A stretch of 64,000 nucleotides of DNA from Leifsonia shinshuensis (GCF_014217625.1 NZ_CP043641.1:1922001-1986000), one strand, 5' to 3'. Shown: positions 1 through 8,881, counted from the stretch's first letter. The notes: a model not told the origin generated them from the sequence alone. A program made the numbers and translations.

Positions 1-792
1 GAAGTGCAGTCCGAGCTCGAAGTCCTCCAGCAGCGATCCGCGCCACGGGCCCTCACCCTCGGCGATGTCGTCCAGCGCGGAGAGCCGGGTCAGCTGGCCG
101 TTGCCTCCGACGTTGACCGTTCCGGTGTAGCGGCGGCTCATCTGGATGGCGGAGATCGGGCCGCGGAACTCCAGATCCTGCATCCGCACGAAGGTGCGCG
201 CCAGCAGGTTCGCCAGCCGGCCGCGGTTCGGCAGCGGCGTCGCCTCGACGCGGTTGGACATCCGCACCTCGACCTGGACGGCGCCGATCTTCGGCGTGCC
301 GAACAGCTCGGGGCCGGCCGCGACCTCGAGGAGGTTCGCGGAGGGGCGCCCGTCGGCGTCCACGACGGCGAGGATCGTGCTGTCGCGCTCGTCGGCCGGG
401 ATGGTCTCCCGGATGATCGACCAGGCGTGGTTCAGGGCGTGGGCCTTGCCGATGCGGGCGTTCGGGCGTCGGCGCTGGATCAGCTCGACGCCGCCGAGCT
501 CCGCGGCGGCCTCGCGCACGATCGCGGCGGTCGCGTCCTCCGAGTCGTCGTCGACGACCCAGACGGTGGCTGCGGGGAAGGTCTCGCGGAGGTAGGCGAT
601 GGTCTCGCCGATCACGGCCTCCTCGTCGCGGCACGGCACGACGAAGTGCCAGTCGTAGGCCGCCGGGTCGCCCATCTCCTCCGGCTTGCGCCGGACGAAC
701 GGCAGGATGATCGTGACGACGTAGCCGAGGAAGACCGTGCCGGCCACCAGCGAGAAGATGATCGAGATGTCGAGGAGGAGCTGGTGGTTCAC
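1..792 (-). CDS. Family 2 glycosyltransferase, membrane-anchored (C-terminus off the window)
   Basis: Reading the minus strand from a GTG at 792 gives an uninterrupted frame of 264 codons to the window edge. It opens with one hydrophobic segment (about residues 7-28), then a GT-A nucleotide-sugar domain: VVPCRDEEAVIGET, an acidic VVDDDSED motif, a VVDADG metal-binding motif, and GGNGQLTR followed by LLEDFELG near the edge, as in cellulose-synthase-like and N-glycosyltransferase members of GT2. It should transfer a sugar at the cytoplasmic face of the membrane; donor and acceptor are unknown. The GTG overlaps the stop of the upstream exosortase gene in a GTGA, so the two are translationally coupled. 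The C-terminal membrane helices and any QxxRW-type motif lie outside the window. Confidence 0.85.
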   Translation of the reverse strand, partial: MNHQLLLDISIIFSLVAGTVFLGYVVTIILPFVRRKPEEMGDPAAYDWHFVVPCRDEEAVIGETIAYLRETFPAATVWVVDDDSEDATAAIVREAAAELGGVELIQRRRPNARIGKAHALNHAWSIIRETIPADERDSTILAVVDADGRPSANLLEVAAGPELFGTPKIGAVQVEVRMSNRVEATPLPNRGRLANLLARTFVRMQDLEFRGPISAIQMSRRYTGTVNVGGNGQLTRLSALDDIAEGEGPWRGSLLEDFELGLHF

Positions 793-1364
793 GCGGTCAC
801 CGCCTGTCCCTTGCGGCCGCGGGCGGCGATCCAGAGCATCCCCGCGGTGGTCAGCAGCAGGCCGGCCAGCACGATCACGGAGCCGACCAGCGTGTGGCCC
901 CAGCCGAACCCGCTGACGCCGTCGCCGAGGGTCAGCGCGGCGATGACGAGGACGCGGACGGTGTTGACGACCTCCAGCAGCACGGCGCCGATTGCGACGG
1001 CGAACAGGGCGCGCAGCACGCTGATCCGGCCGGTGGCCAGCAGCGCGGCGGCGATGAGCAGGAACGGCACGAGCAGCAGGACGATGCTGCAGGCGAGGCC
1101 GATGCTCATCGAGAAGAGCATCGGGCCGCCGGCGCCGACCGTGATGGTGGCGTGCTCGCCGAGCGCGGCTGACGCCCCGAGCACGGTCGGGATGGCCTGC
1201 GCGAAGAGGTGCGCCTCCAGCTGGACGGCCCGCTCGAGCAGCACGACGAGCGCGACGGCGAGGCCGGTGAGCAGCGCCGCCAGGACGAGCTGCGGGACGG
1301 AGGCCCGGCGGCGGCGTGCGGTCCGCCGGGCGGATGGGGTGGGTGCGAGTGGTGTGTCTGACAT
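789..1364 (-). CDS. Exosortase/archaeosortase-family membrane protein
   Basis: A 191-residue protein with a basic N-terminus and about five membrane helices. The helices carry the three signature residues of exosortases in the expected order: Cys92 in GLACS, Arg137 in VVNTVRVL and His157 in GWGHTLVGS. In known families this Cys/Arg/His triad cuts and anchors substrates bearing a C-terminal PEP-CTERM-like tripartite tail. The start ATG follows AGGAG with 7 nt spacing. Upstream is a LuxR-type regulator on the same strand; downstream and overlapping is a GT2 glycosyltransferase. No protein with an obvious sorting tail is encoded in this window, so the substrate is probably elsewhere. The family call is from motif and topology; the actinobacterial subtype was not determined. 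Confidence 0.75.
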   Translation of the reverse strand: MSDTPLAPTPSARRTARRRRASVPQLVLAALLTGLAVALVVLLERAVQLEAHLFAQAIPTVLGASAALGEHATITVGAGGPMLFSMSIGLACSIVLLLVPFLLIAAALLATGRISVLRALFAVAIGAVLLEVVNTVRVLVIAALTLGDGVSGFGWGHTLVGSVIVLAGLLLTTAGMLWIAARGRKGQAVTA

Positions 1365-1450
1365 GTTCGTGCTCCTGCCGGGTGGCTGTACTCCTGCCGG
1401 GTGTGCGGGAGTACTTCGATGGAACCAGCGGAGCTGTCAGGATGCGGGGG

Positions 1451-1481
1451 CCGCTCCCCGGTTTGAGTGCCGGGTGAGCGG
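1451..1481 (-). terminator. Hairpin just downstream of the large LuxR gene
   Basis: An imperfect inverted repeat (CCGCTC and CCGG arms with one unpaired base, about 8-nt loop) begins 9 nt after the LuxR-gene stop. There is no U-run, so it may be a weak terminator or an mRNA-processing hairpin between the regulator and the exosortase gene. Confidence 0.4.
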
Positions 1482-1489
1482 TCGGAGCC

Positions 1490-4075
1490 CTACAGGTCGG
1501 GGTTCCACTCGTCGCGGAGCTGCCGGCGGTTGGCGTAGCCCAGCTTCTTCAGGAGGCGGTGCATGTGGTTCTCGACCGTGCGGACGCTCACGAACAGCCG
1601 GTGCGCGATGTCGCGGTTGCTGAGCCCGGCCTTCGCGAGGATGGCGACCTCCCGCTCCCGGTCCGAGAGGAGCTCGCCGCCCCTGTCCTGGTCGAAGCGG
1701 TGCCGATGGTCCCCGATCAGGGCGGTGCGCGCCCCGTCGTCCAGGGGTTCCCGGCCGGAGGCGGCGCGCAGCCGGTCGATCGCCTCCACGGCCGCGGCCG
1801 CCAGCTGCGGGGAGATCAGCTCGCCCGAGCGGTCCAGCGCGGTCGCGATCCGCTGCTCGTCGCCCGACCCCATCGCCACCTTCACGTCGAAGACCGCGTG
1901 GTGGAGCGGGCTGTCGATGCGGTCCATCACCGCGGCGATCTCGACCGCCTGCTCCGCCGTGACCTCCGTCAGGTCGGCCCAGAACATGCACGCCGTCGCC
2001 AGGTGGCCGAGCGCCGCCTCCGCCGCTCCGACCTCCCAGAGCAGGGTGTCGCTCCCGGCGAGGTCGCCCTCCGCCCTGCGGATCGCGGCGTGCGCCAGCT
2101 CGACCCGCGAGGGGTGAGGCGGGAGGTGCAGGGTGCTCGCCCGCTCGCCCTCCGCCATCAGCGCCCTGGCCAGCTCCAGGTCGCCGAACTGCGCCTGGAT
2201 GATCGCGCCGAGCAGCAGCAGCGGGGGCTGCGGGATGGCGAACGGGCCACCGCTGCCGAGCCGCAGCCCGGTGCTCAGCGCGCGCCAGCCCGCCTCGAGG
2301 CGGCCGCGCTGGACCAGCGTCTGCGCGACGCCGAGGGCGTGGAACTGGAAGCCGAGCGGGCTGAGCTGGTCGTAGGCGTGCTCGGCGCAGCGCCGGGACC
2401 ACTCCTCCGCGTCCTCCAGCCGGCCGAGGGCGAGCAGGGCCTCCGTGCGGAGGAAGTCGACGTGGATCGACGCGATCGTGCCCTCGACCAGCCCGCTGCG
2501 GGTGTCGATCCGCTCGAGCGCGTCCTCCGGGTTGCCGGACTCCAGCAGCAGCGCGACGCCGAGGAGGGTCGCCCAGGTGTTCTCGTAGTCGCTCGTCCCC
2601 GGCTCGCTCAGCCGCGCGATGAGCTCGGGCGTGAGCGGGACCTTGTCGGTGTGGAGGTGGATGGTCTCGTACACCTTGCGGACGAACGAGGCCTTCGCGC
2701 CGAGGCGCGCGCCGAGGCCGTCCAGCCACGCCGGGATCCCGTCGCCCTCGCCGCTCCAGATCCGCCACTGCAGCTCGTACAGGGAGAACTGGAGGCGGGC
2801 GGTGACCGAGTCCCTGTCGCCGAGGACCGTGTCCGCGAAGATCCGCCCCAGCGTCTCGCCGGGCCGCTGGACCGTCAGCGTCCGGAAGTACGCGCAGGCG
2901 TTCTCCACCGTGGGGAGCTCGAGCCACAGCGCGCGGGCCGCCGCCTCGCGCACGGCCACCCGCTCCTTCACCTGGCCGGCGAACTCCGCCGACCAGCGCC
3001 AGTAGTCGTCGCTGTCCAGCCCGCTCACCACGAACGGGTCGATCGAGCTCGCCGCACGGTCGGGCACGAAGTCGGCGCCGAAGGTGCGCTCCACGGTCTC
3101 GACCAGGCGATAGCGGCGCTCGGGCGTGAGCTGCTCGCGCAGGCCGCGGGACAGCGCGGGAGGGCTGACCCTGGCGTCGTGGCCGACCTCCGCGTAGCTC
3201 CAGGACAGCCGCCCGCGCTGGTTCAGGCTCAGCAGGACCGCGGGGTCCACGAGCCGGTCGAGCTCGCGCGGGGGCAGCGGGCCGGCCCAGGCGAGCAGCT
3301 CGAGGGCGCTCTGCTCCTCGGGGCTGAGCCGCCCGGTGAGGGCGTGGACGACGGAGGCGGCCGACGCCTCCTCGAGCGATCCCACTTCCGACCAGAGCCC
3401 GTCGCGCTGCCCGACGGCGCCGGTGGCGACCGCGACGTCGACCAGTGCGGCGGCGACGCGCGGGTTGCTGCCGGAGTGCGCGCTGAGCGAGACGACCAGC
3501 TCGGCGTCCGGCCGGCCACGCAGCCGGGCCGCGACGAACCGGGACATCGCCTCGAACGACAGCGGGGGGACGGCCACGTCAGCGGGCGCGCGCTCGGCGA
3601 GCAGCCAGGCGAAGGGACGCTGCGCTCCCCCGATCGCGACGCTGCAGCGCCCCGCCGTCGCCACCAGCCGGGCGCCGGAGCGGTCGAGGACGGCGCGCAG
3701 CACCGCGACGGCCGGCGCCTCCAGGACGTCCAGGTCATCGACCAGGACCCGGCTCCGCGGCCCGCTCAGCTCGTCGGCGAACGCGGCGACGAGGCGCTCC
3801 ACCGCCGCGCCGTCCGCGGCGCCGGCCGGTGCTCCCACCGGGACCGTCGTGGTCGCGAAGGGCGCGAGCGGGTCGGCGGCCGACCCGGAGCGGGCGGACA
3901 CCAGGACCGCGTCGTTCCCGCGCGTGCGCAGCGCGCCGGCGAGCTGGCCCAGGCACCAGGTCTTGCCCGACCCGTCGTCGCCGACGAGGAGGACGTCCCT
4001 GCCCTGCGCGAGCAGGGTCAGCGCGGCGTCGATCGTGGATTCCGGCATGGCTGGCTCCGTTTCATTCCAGCGCAT
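1490..4075 (-). CDS. Large ATP-binding LuxR-family (LAL-type) transcriptional regulator
   Basis: An 861-residue protein. The N-terminus has a P-loop, GDDGSGKT at residues 32-39, and a Walker-B-like VLVDDLDVL. A long helical middle part resembles the tetratricopeptide-like region of LAL/MalT regulators. The C-terminus is a LuxR helix-turn-helix: LSDREREV, then GLSNRDIAHRLFVS, then TVENHMHRLLKKLG. Such proteins usually bind an inducer and ATP and activate neighbouring genes, here plausibly the exosortase and glycosyltransferase. Two starts are possible: the ATG at 4075 (GGAG 4 nt upstream) and an ATG nine codons later at 4048 (GGAG 6 nt upstream). It is divergent from the sugar-importer operon, with about 190 bp between. 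Confidence 0.85.
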   Translation of the reverse strand: MRWNETEPAMPESTIDAALTLLAQGRDVLLVGDDGSGKTWCLGQLAGALRTRGNDAVLVSARSGSAADPLAPFATTTVPVGAPAGAADGAAVERLVAAFADELSGPRSRVLVDDLDVLEAPAVAVLRAVLDRSGARLVATAGRCSVAIGGAQRPFAWLLAERAPADVAVPPLSFEAMSRFVAARLRGRPDAELVVSLSAHSGSNPRVAAALVDVAVATGAVGQRDGLWSEVGSLEEASAASVVHALTGRLSPEEQSALELLAWAGPLPPRELDRLVDPAVLLSLNQRGRLSWSYAEVGHDARVSPPALSRGLREQLTPERRYRLVETVERTFGADFVPDRAASSIDPFVVSGLDSDDYWRWSAEFAGQVKERVAVREAAARALWLELPTVENACAYFRTLTVQRPGETLGRIFADTVLGDRDSVTARLQFSLYELQWRIWSGEGDGIPAWLDGLGARLGAKASFVRKVYETIHLHTDKVPLTPELIARLSEPGTSDYENTWATLLGVALLLESGNPEDALERIDTRSGLVEGTIASIHVDFLRTEALLALGRLEDAEEWSRRCAEHAYDQLSPLGFQFHALGVAQTLVQRGRLEAGWRALSTGLRLGSGGPFAIPQPPLLLLGAIIQAQFGDLELARALMAEGERASTLHLPPHPSRVELAHAAIRRAEGDLAGSDTLLWEVGAAEAALGHLATACMFWADLTEVTAEQAVEIAAVMDRIDSPLHHAVFDVKVAMGSGDEQRIATALDRSGELISPQLAAAAVEAIDRLRAASGREPLDDGARTALIGDHRHRFDQDRGGELLSDREREVAILAKAGLSNRDIAHRLFVSVRTVENHMHRLLKKLGYANRRQLRDEWNPDL

Positions 4076-4168
4076 GATACTCCACGGTCAGACACCGTGC
4101 GCCACACGTCACGCTCAGGCGCTGCGTCCCCCCGCTCGTGGGTAGAAGCGACCGTGACCGAATCGCAA

Positions 4169-4206
4169 TGCAAGCGCTTGACGTAAACGCTTGCACAGAA
4201 TGAATC
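4169..4206 (+). promoter_or_regulatory. LacI-type operator overlapping the promoter of the first sugar-importer operon
   Basis: TGCAAGCG at 4169-4176 and CGCTTGCA at 4188-4195 form a perfect inverted repeat around TTGACG (4178-4183), a good -35. A weaker -10 (TGAATC, 4201-4206) lies 17 bp downstream. The internal CAAGCGCTTG (4171-4180) is itself a classical LacI-family half-site pair. A repressor here would occlude the -35. The likely ligand is the LacI protein encoded at 7833-8840, the last gene of the same cluster. Confidence 0.7.
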
Positions 4207-4267
4207 CCCGGAGTACGTTGAGCCCGGGCGCACCCGCGCCTGCACCAAGAGCTCAACGAGGAGTGAA

Positions 4268-5554
4268 ATGAAAGCAGCACGTCTCTCCGTGATCGCAGGA
4301 GTCGCCCTCGCCGGCCTCGCACTTGCGGGATGCACCGGCGGCGGTTCAGGAGGCAGCGGGGGCGGAGACGCCAACGCGAACCTCGACAGCAAGGGCCCCA
4401 TCACCTACGTGCAGGGCAAGGACAACTCCAACGTCGTCCGCCCCCTGATCGACAAGTGGAACGCAGCACACCCCAGCGAGAAGGTCACCTTCAAGGAGCA
4501 GACCGACCAGGCCGACCAGCAGCACGACGACCTCGTGCAGCACTTCCAGGCGAAGGACCCGAACTACGACGTGGTCGATGTCGACGTCGTGTGGACCGGT
4601 GAGTTCGCCGCGAAGGGCTGGCTCCAGCCGCTGACCGGCAACTTCAAGATGGACAACTCGAAGCTGCTGGCTCCGACGGTCAAGTCGGGAACCTACAACG
4701 GCACGCAGTACGCGGCGCCGCAGACCTCCGACGGCGGCATCCTGTACTACCGCAAGGACCTGGTCTCCAGCCCGCCCAAGACGTGGGATGAGATGCTCAA
4801 GGACTGCGACGTCGCCAAGGCGAAGGGCATCGGCTGCTACGCCGGTCAGTTCGCCCAGTACGAGGGCCTGACGGTGAACGTGGCCGAGGCCATCAACACC
4901 AACGGCGGCACCATCGTCGGCGACGACGGCAAGACCGTCACCGTCGACAGCTCGCAGGCCAACGCGGGTCTGACCCGCCTGGTGGACGGCTTCAAGAACG
5001 GCCAGATCCCGGCCGAGGCCATCACCTACCAGGAGGAGCAGGGCCGCCAGGCGTTCGAGGCCGGCAAGCTGATGTTCCTGCGCAACTGGCCGTACGTCTA
5101 CAACCTGGCCAAGACCGACGGCTCGTCGACGGTGAAGGACACCTTCGGCATCGCCCCGCTGCCGGGTGTGACCGCTGACAAGCCGGGCGTCTCCAGCCTG
5201 GGCGGTCACAACGCCGCCATCAGCGTCTACAGCAAGCACAAGGCGACCGCGTTCGCGTTCCTGCAGTTCCTGCAGAGCGAAGAGACCCAGAAGTTCTTCG
5301 TGACGCAGGGCTCGCTCGCACCGGTCCTCAGCTCGCTGTACGACGACGCCGGCCTGAACAGCCAGCTGCCCTACCTGTCCACCCTGAAGACGTCGATCGA
5401 GAACGCGGTCCCGCGTCCCGTCTCGCCGTTCTACCCGGCCATCACCAAGGCCGTTCAGGACAACGCCTACGCCGCCCTGAAGGGCGACAAGTCGGTCGAC
5501 CAGGCGCTGAAGGACATGTCCGCGGCCATCAAGACCGCGAGCTCGGGCCAGTAA
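4268..5554 (+). CDS. Extracellular sugar-binding lipoprotein of an ABC importer
   Basis: 428 residues. It has a lipoprotein signal peptide ending in a lipobox (LALAGC, Cys at about 22), then a low-complexity GGSGGSGGG linker and a family 1 solute-binding fold: SNVVRPLIDKWNAAHP, then VDVVWTGEFAAKGWL, then GGHNAAIS with FLQFLQSEETQ. It should be anchored outside the membrane and deliver an oligosaccharide to the two permeases encoded next. Similarity in layout to trehalose/maltose-type (LpqY/ThuE-like) proteins suggests an alpha-glucoside, but this is inference. The ATG follows ACGAGGAGTGAA. It is first in the operon and under the LacI-type operator at 4169. Confidence 0.88.
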   Translation: MKAARLSVIAGVALAGLALAGCTGGGSGGSGGGDANANLDSKGPITYVQGKDNSNVVRPLIDKWNAAHPSEKVTFKEQTDQADQQHDDLVQHFQAKDPNYDVVDVDVVWTGEFAAKGWLQPLTGNFKMDNSKLLAPTVKSGTYNGTQYAAPQTSDGGILYYRKDLVSSPPKTWDEMLKDCDVAKAKGIGCYAGQFAQYEGLTVNVAEAINTNGGTIVGDDGKTVTVDSSQANAGLTRLVDGFKNGQIPAEAITYQEEQGRQAFEAGKLMFLRNWPYVYNLAKTDGSSTVKDTFGIAPLPGVTADKPGVSSLGGHNAAISVYSKHKATAFAFLQFLQSEETQKFFVTQGSLAPVLSSLYDDAGLNSQLPYLSTLKTSIENAVPRPVSPFYPAITKAVQDNAYAALKGDKSVDQALKDMSAAIKTASSGQ

Positions 5555-5568
5555 GGCCCATCACGGTC

Positions 5569-5600
5569 GCCGGGCGGCGGGATCCTTCCCGCCGCCCGGC
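5569..5600 (+). terminator. Strong intercistronic hairpin between binding-protein and permease genes
   Basis: A perfect 13-bp G+C stem (GCCGGGCGGCGGG paired with its complement, 6-nt loop) starts 14 nt after the lipoprotein stop. No U-run follows, and the permease gene continues on the same strand. In ABC operons such hairpins commonly stabilise the binding-protein mRNA or cause partial termination, so that the binding protein is made in excess. Confidence 0.6.
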
Positions 5601-5635
5601 TCCCCCACACATCGCTTTCTCCCCGGAGGCCGCAC

Positions 5636-6670
5636 ATGTCAACGTCGAACGTCGTCGCCCCCTCATCAACGAAGAACAGGCCGCCTGAGCAGCGCGCCGG
5701 AGTCAAGCACAACCGCCGCCAGCAGAGCCGCTGGGCCTTCTACCTCATCATCCCCACGCTGATCCTGCTGGCCATCGTCATCGGCTACCCGATCGTCAGC
5801 GCGGTCGTGATGTCCTTCCAGAAGGACGCGGGCCTCGACCCCGCGACGGGCCTCTTCGTCCAGGGCGGCTTCGCCGGATTCCAGAACTACGCCCACTGGC
5901 TGTTCCAGCAGTGCGCCGGCCCGAACGGGACCACCGTCTCGTGCCCGCCCGGAAACCTCGGCTCCACCTTCTGGAGCGCCGTCGGGGTCACCTTCTTCTT
6001 CACCATCACCACCGTGGTCCTCGAGACCGTCCTCGGCCTCTGGTTCGCGCTCATCATGAACCGCGCCTTCCGCGGCCGCGGCTTCGTCCGCGCGGCCATC
6101 CTGATCCCGTGGGCGATCCCCACCGCCGTCACCGCGAAGCTGTGGTTCTTCATCTTCTCGGTCGCCGGCGTCGCCAACGCCGTGCTCAACGCGCACATCC
6201 TCTGGACGAGCGACGAATGGGCGTCGCGGTTCGCGGTCATCATCGCCGACACCTGGAAGACGACGCCGTTCATGGCGCTGCTCATCCTGGCCGGCCTCCA
6301 GATCATCCCGGAGGACGTCTACGAGGCGGCGAAGATGGACGGCGCGAGCACGTGGCAGCGATTCTGGCGCGTGACGATGCCGCTGCTGAAGCCGGCGCTG
6401 ATGGTCGCGGTCCTGTTCCGCGTGCTCGACGCGCTCCGCATCTACGACCTGCCGCAGATCCTGACAGGCGGCGGCGGCGGCACAGGCCATGCGACGACGA
6501 CGCTGTCCATCCTCGTGGTCGATCAGATCAGGCAGGGCTTCAACAGCGCTGCCGCCCTCTCCACGATCACGTTCATCCTGATCTTCCTGGTCGCGTTCAT
6601 CTTCGTGCGGTTCCTCGGCACGAACGTGGTCCGAACGCAGGAGACGCAAGCGAAGGGAGCGAAGGGATGA
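5636..6670 (+). CDS. ABC sugar importer permease, MalF/SugA type
   Basis: 344 residues with a 40-residue hydrophilic N-tail and about six membrane helices. The cytoplasmic EAA loop reads YEAAKMDGASTWQRFWRVTMPLL, the contact point for the ATPase. The start is preceded by GGAGG. It is encoded after the binding-protein hairpin and overlaps the next permease gene in an ATGA. No ATPase gene is present in the cluster, so a shared MsiK-like ATPase elsewhere in the genome is the likely partner. Confidence 0.88.
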   Translation: MSTSNVVAPSSTKNRPPEQRAGVKHNRRQQSRWAFYLIIPTLILLAIVIGYPIVSAVVMSFQKDAGLDPATGLFVQGGFAGFQNYAHWLFQQCAGPNGTTVSCPPGNLGSTFWSAVGVTFFFTITTVVLETVLGLWFALIMNRAFRGRGFVRAAILIPWAIPTAVTAKLWFFIFSVAGVANAVLNAHILWTSDEWASRFAVIIADTWKTTPFMALLILAGLQIIPEDVYEAAKMDGASTWQRFWRVTMPLLKPALMVAVLFRVLDALRIYDLPQILTGGGGGTGHATTTLSILVVDQIRQGFNSAAALSTITFILIFLVAFIFVRFLGTNVVRTQETQAKGAKG

Positions 6671-7581
6671 CCACCGTCGCCGGGCCCGCATCGGCCACCG
6701 CGGAGGCGAACGCCCTCCCGCGCACGCGCACCAAGAACCGCACCAAGTCCCGCAACCGCAACCAGATGACCCGCACGCTCGTGCAGGCGCTGGTGATCGT
6801 GCTGTGGTGCCTGCTGCCGTTCTACTGGATGGTCGTGACGTCGTTCCGCGACGTCGGGTACACCAGCGACAACACGCCCTGGTTCACCCACGTCACGTTC
6901 GACAACTACGTGACCGCGCTGTCCACCAACCTCGGCAACCACCTCGGCCAGGCGCTGCTGAACTCGCTGTTCATCGGCGTCTGCGTCACGGTGATCTCCC
7001 TGGTCGTCGGCATCTTCGCCTCGTACGCGCTCGCCCGCCTGGAGTTCAAGTTCAAGGGCATCATCCTCGGCATCATCCTCGCCGCATCGATGTTCCCGGG
7101 CGTCGCGCTCATCACCCCGCTGTTCCAGCTGTTCACGAACATCGGCTGGATGGGCACGTACCAGGCGCTGATCATCCCGGAGATCTCCTTCGCCCTGCCG
7201 CTGACGGTCTACACGCTCGTCTCGTTCTTCCGCGAGATGCCGTGGGACCTGGAGGAGGCGGCGCGGATCGACGGCTGCACGCAGGCGCAGGCGTTCCGGA
7301 AGATCATCCTGCCGCTGGCGGCGCCGGCCGTGTTCACGACCGCGATCCTGGCGTTCATCTCGTCCTGGAACGAGTTCCTGATCTCCAGCCAGCTCTCCAG
7401 CGACGCGACGCAGCCGGTGACGGTCGCCATCGCCTCGTTCACCGGGAGCCAGCCGCACCAGGAGCCGTACACGGCCATCATGGCGGCCGGTACGATCGTG
7501 ACCGTCCCGCTCATCATCCTGGTGCTGATCTTCCAGCGCCGGATCGTCGCGGGCCTCACGGCAGGTGGAGTGAAGGGCTGA
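6667..7581 (+). CDS. ABC sugar importer permease, MalG/SugB type
   Basis: 304 residues. The basic N-terminus is followed by about six membrane helices and an EAA loop, LEEAARIDGCTQAQAFRKIILPL. The ATG at 6667 overlaps the stop of the first permease gene (ATGA), which fixes the start although the frame is open further upstream. It pairs with the 5636-6670 product to form the import channel for the sugar bound by the 4268-5554 lipoprotein. Confidence 0.88.
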   Translation: MTTVAGPASATAEANALPRTRTKNRTKSRNRNQMTRTLVQALVIVLWCLLPFYWMVVTSFRDVGYTSDNTPWFTHVTFDNYVTALSTNLGNHLGQALLNSLFIGVCVTVISLVVGIFASYALARLEFKFKGIILGIILAASMFPGVALITPLFQLFTNIGWMGTYQALIIPEISFALPLTVYTLVSFFREMPWDLEEAARIDGCTQAQAFRKIILPLAAPAVFTTAILAFISSWNEFLISSQLSSDATQPVTVAIASFTGSQPHQEPYTAIMAAGTIVTVPLIILVLIFQRRIVAGLTAGGVKG

Positions 7582-7585
7582 TCGG

Positions 7586-7822
7586 ATGCGCAGGAACGAC
7601 CCGCAGGAGTTCGTCGACCTCGGTCTGGGGTTCGTCGGCTTCTTCGGGGTGGCGTTCGTGATCATCACGGCCGTCTGCGAGCTCACCGGCCAGCCCGCCC
7701 TCGCGTGGGCGCTGGTGTCGCTCGTGCTCGTGGTCGTCTTCATCGCTCTGCTGCAGGCGCGGCGCCGTATCGCGGCGGCGCGCCTGCGGGCGGAGGAGGC
7801 GCGAGCGGGCCAGAACTCCTGA
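7586..7822 (+). CDS. Small two-helix membrane protein of the sugar-importer operon
   Basis: 78 residues: two hydrophobic segments (about 13-30 and 38-55) and a basic, Arg/Ala-rich C-terminal tail (QARRRIAAARLRAEEARA). It starts 4 nt after the permease gene and ends 10 nt before the LacI gene, so it is clearly part of the operon. I do not recognise a family. Its position suggests an accessory role with the importer, which is inference only. Confidence 0.65.
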   Translation: MRRNDPQEFVDLGLGFVGFFGVAFVIITAVCELTGQPALAWALVSLVLVVVFIALLQARRRIAAARLRAEEARAGQNS

Positions 7823-7832
7823 CGGGGGGAGC

Positions 7833-8840
7833 ATGGCAGGCATCGAGGAGGTCGCGCGCGCGACCGGAGTCTCCACGGCGACGGTCTCGCGGGCGCTACG
7901 GGGGCTCCCGAACGTGTCGGACACGACGCGCGCTGCGGTGCGCCGCGCCGCGGACGAGCTCGGCTACGTCGCGTCGTCCAGCGCGTCGGGGCTCGCCAGC
8001 GGGCGCACCCTGGCGCTCGGGGTGGTCGTGCCGTCGGTCAGCCGCTGGTTCTACACACAGGTCCTGGAGGGCGTCGACGCGGAACTGCGGTCGGCCAGCT
8101 ACGACATGATCCTGTTCAACCTGGGCGGCCATCGCGGCGACCGGGAGCGGGTCTTCCACCGCAGCATCCTGCGCAAGCGCACGGACGCGCTGCTGGCGCT
8201 GTGCCTGGACTTCACGCCGGACGAGCGCGAGCAGCTGGCCTCGCTCGGACACCCGACGATCGTGGTCGGCGGCCCGGTCAAGGGGCTGCGCAGCGTGGGG
8301 ATCGACGAGAAGGCCACGGCCAAGGAGGCGACGAACCACCTCATCGCGCTCGGCCACACCGAGATCGCCCACCTGGGCGGCGAGGACGAGGAAGGCCTCA
8401 ACAGCAACGTGCCGCTCGGGAGGCTGCGCGGCTTCGAGAAGGCCATGCGGTCGGCGCACCTGCCGGTACGCCCGGAGTGGGTCATCCCCGGCGGGTTCTC
8501 CTTGCCGGAGGGCCGCGCGGCGATGAACCGGCTGCTCGACCGGCCGGGCCCGCGGCCGACGGCGGTCTTCGCCGGCTCCGACGAGATGGCGATGGGCGCC
8601 ATCCTCGCGGCGGGCGACCACGGGCTGCGCGTGCCGGACGACCTGTCCGTCATCGGCATCGACGACCACGACTTCTCGGAGTGCTTCGGGCTCACGACGA
8701 TGGCGCAGAGCCCGTTCGAGCAGGGCGCCGCGGCGACGCGCATCCTCCTGGACGAGCTCGGCGGTGGGGAACCGCGGGCCGGTTCGGTGCGCTCGGCCGC
8801 GCACCTGGTGTTGCGCACGTCGACCGCGCCGCCGCGCTGA
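7833..8840 (+). CDS. LacI-family repressor of the first sugar-importer operon
   Basis: 335 residues. The N-terminal LacI helix-turn-helix (IEEVARATGVSTATVSRAL, about 4-22) and hinge helix (SGLASGRT) are followed by a periplasmic-binding-protein-like effector domain ending in the usual VPDDLSVIGIDDHDFSE. The ATG has a strong GGGGGAG upstream. As the last gene of the importer operon it probably represses its own cluster through the inverted repeat at 4169-4195 and is released by the imported sugar or a derivative. Confidence 0.88.
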   Translation: MAGIEEVARATGVSTATVSRALRGLPNVSDTTRAAVRRAADELGYVASSSASGLASGRTLALGVVVPSVSRWFYTQVLEGVDAELRSASYDMILFNLGGHRGDRERVFHRSILRKRTDALLALCLDFTPDEREQLASLGHPTIVVGGPVKGLRSVGIDEKATAKEATNHLIALGHTEIAHLGGEDEEGLNSNVPLGRLRGFEKAMRSAHLPVRPEWVIPGGFSLPEGRAAMNRLLDRPGPRPTAVFAGSDEMAMGAILAAGDHGLRVPDDLSVIGIDDHDFSECFGLTTMAQSPFEQGAAATRILLDELGGGEPRAGSVRSAAHLVLRTSTAPPR

Positions 8841-8881
8841 CTCCTGCGAGTTCACACACGCGGCGGAGAAATCGTTGCGGA

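Noticed and set aside
4..1623. Long plus-strand open frame opposite the glycosyltransferase, exosortase and LuxR genes
   Set aside because: Composition is that of an antisense shadow in high-GC DNA; the minus-strand frames hold recognised motifs.
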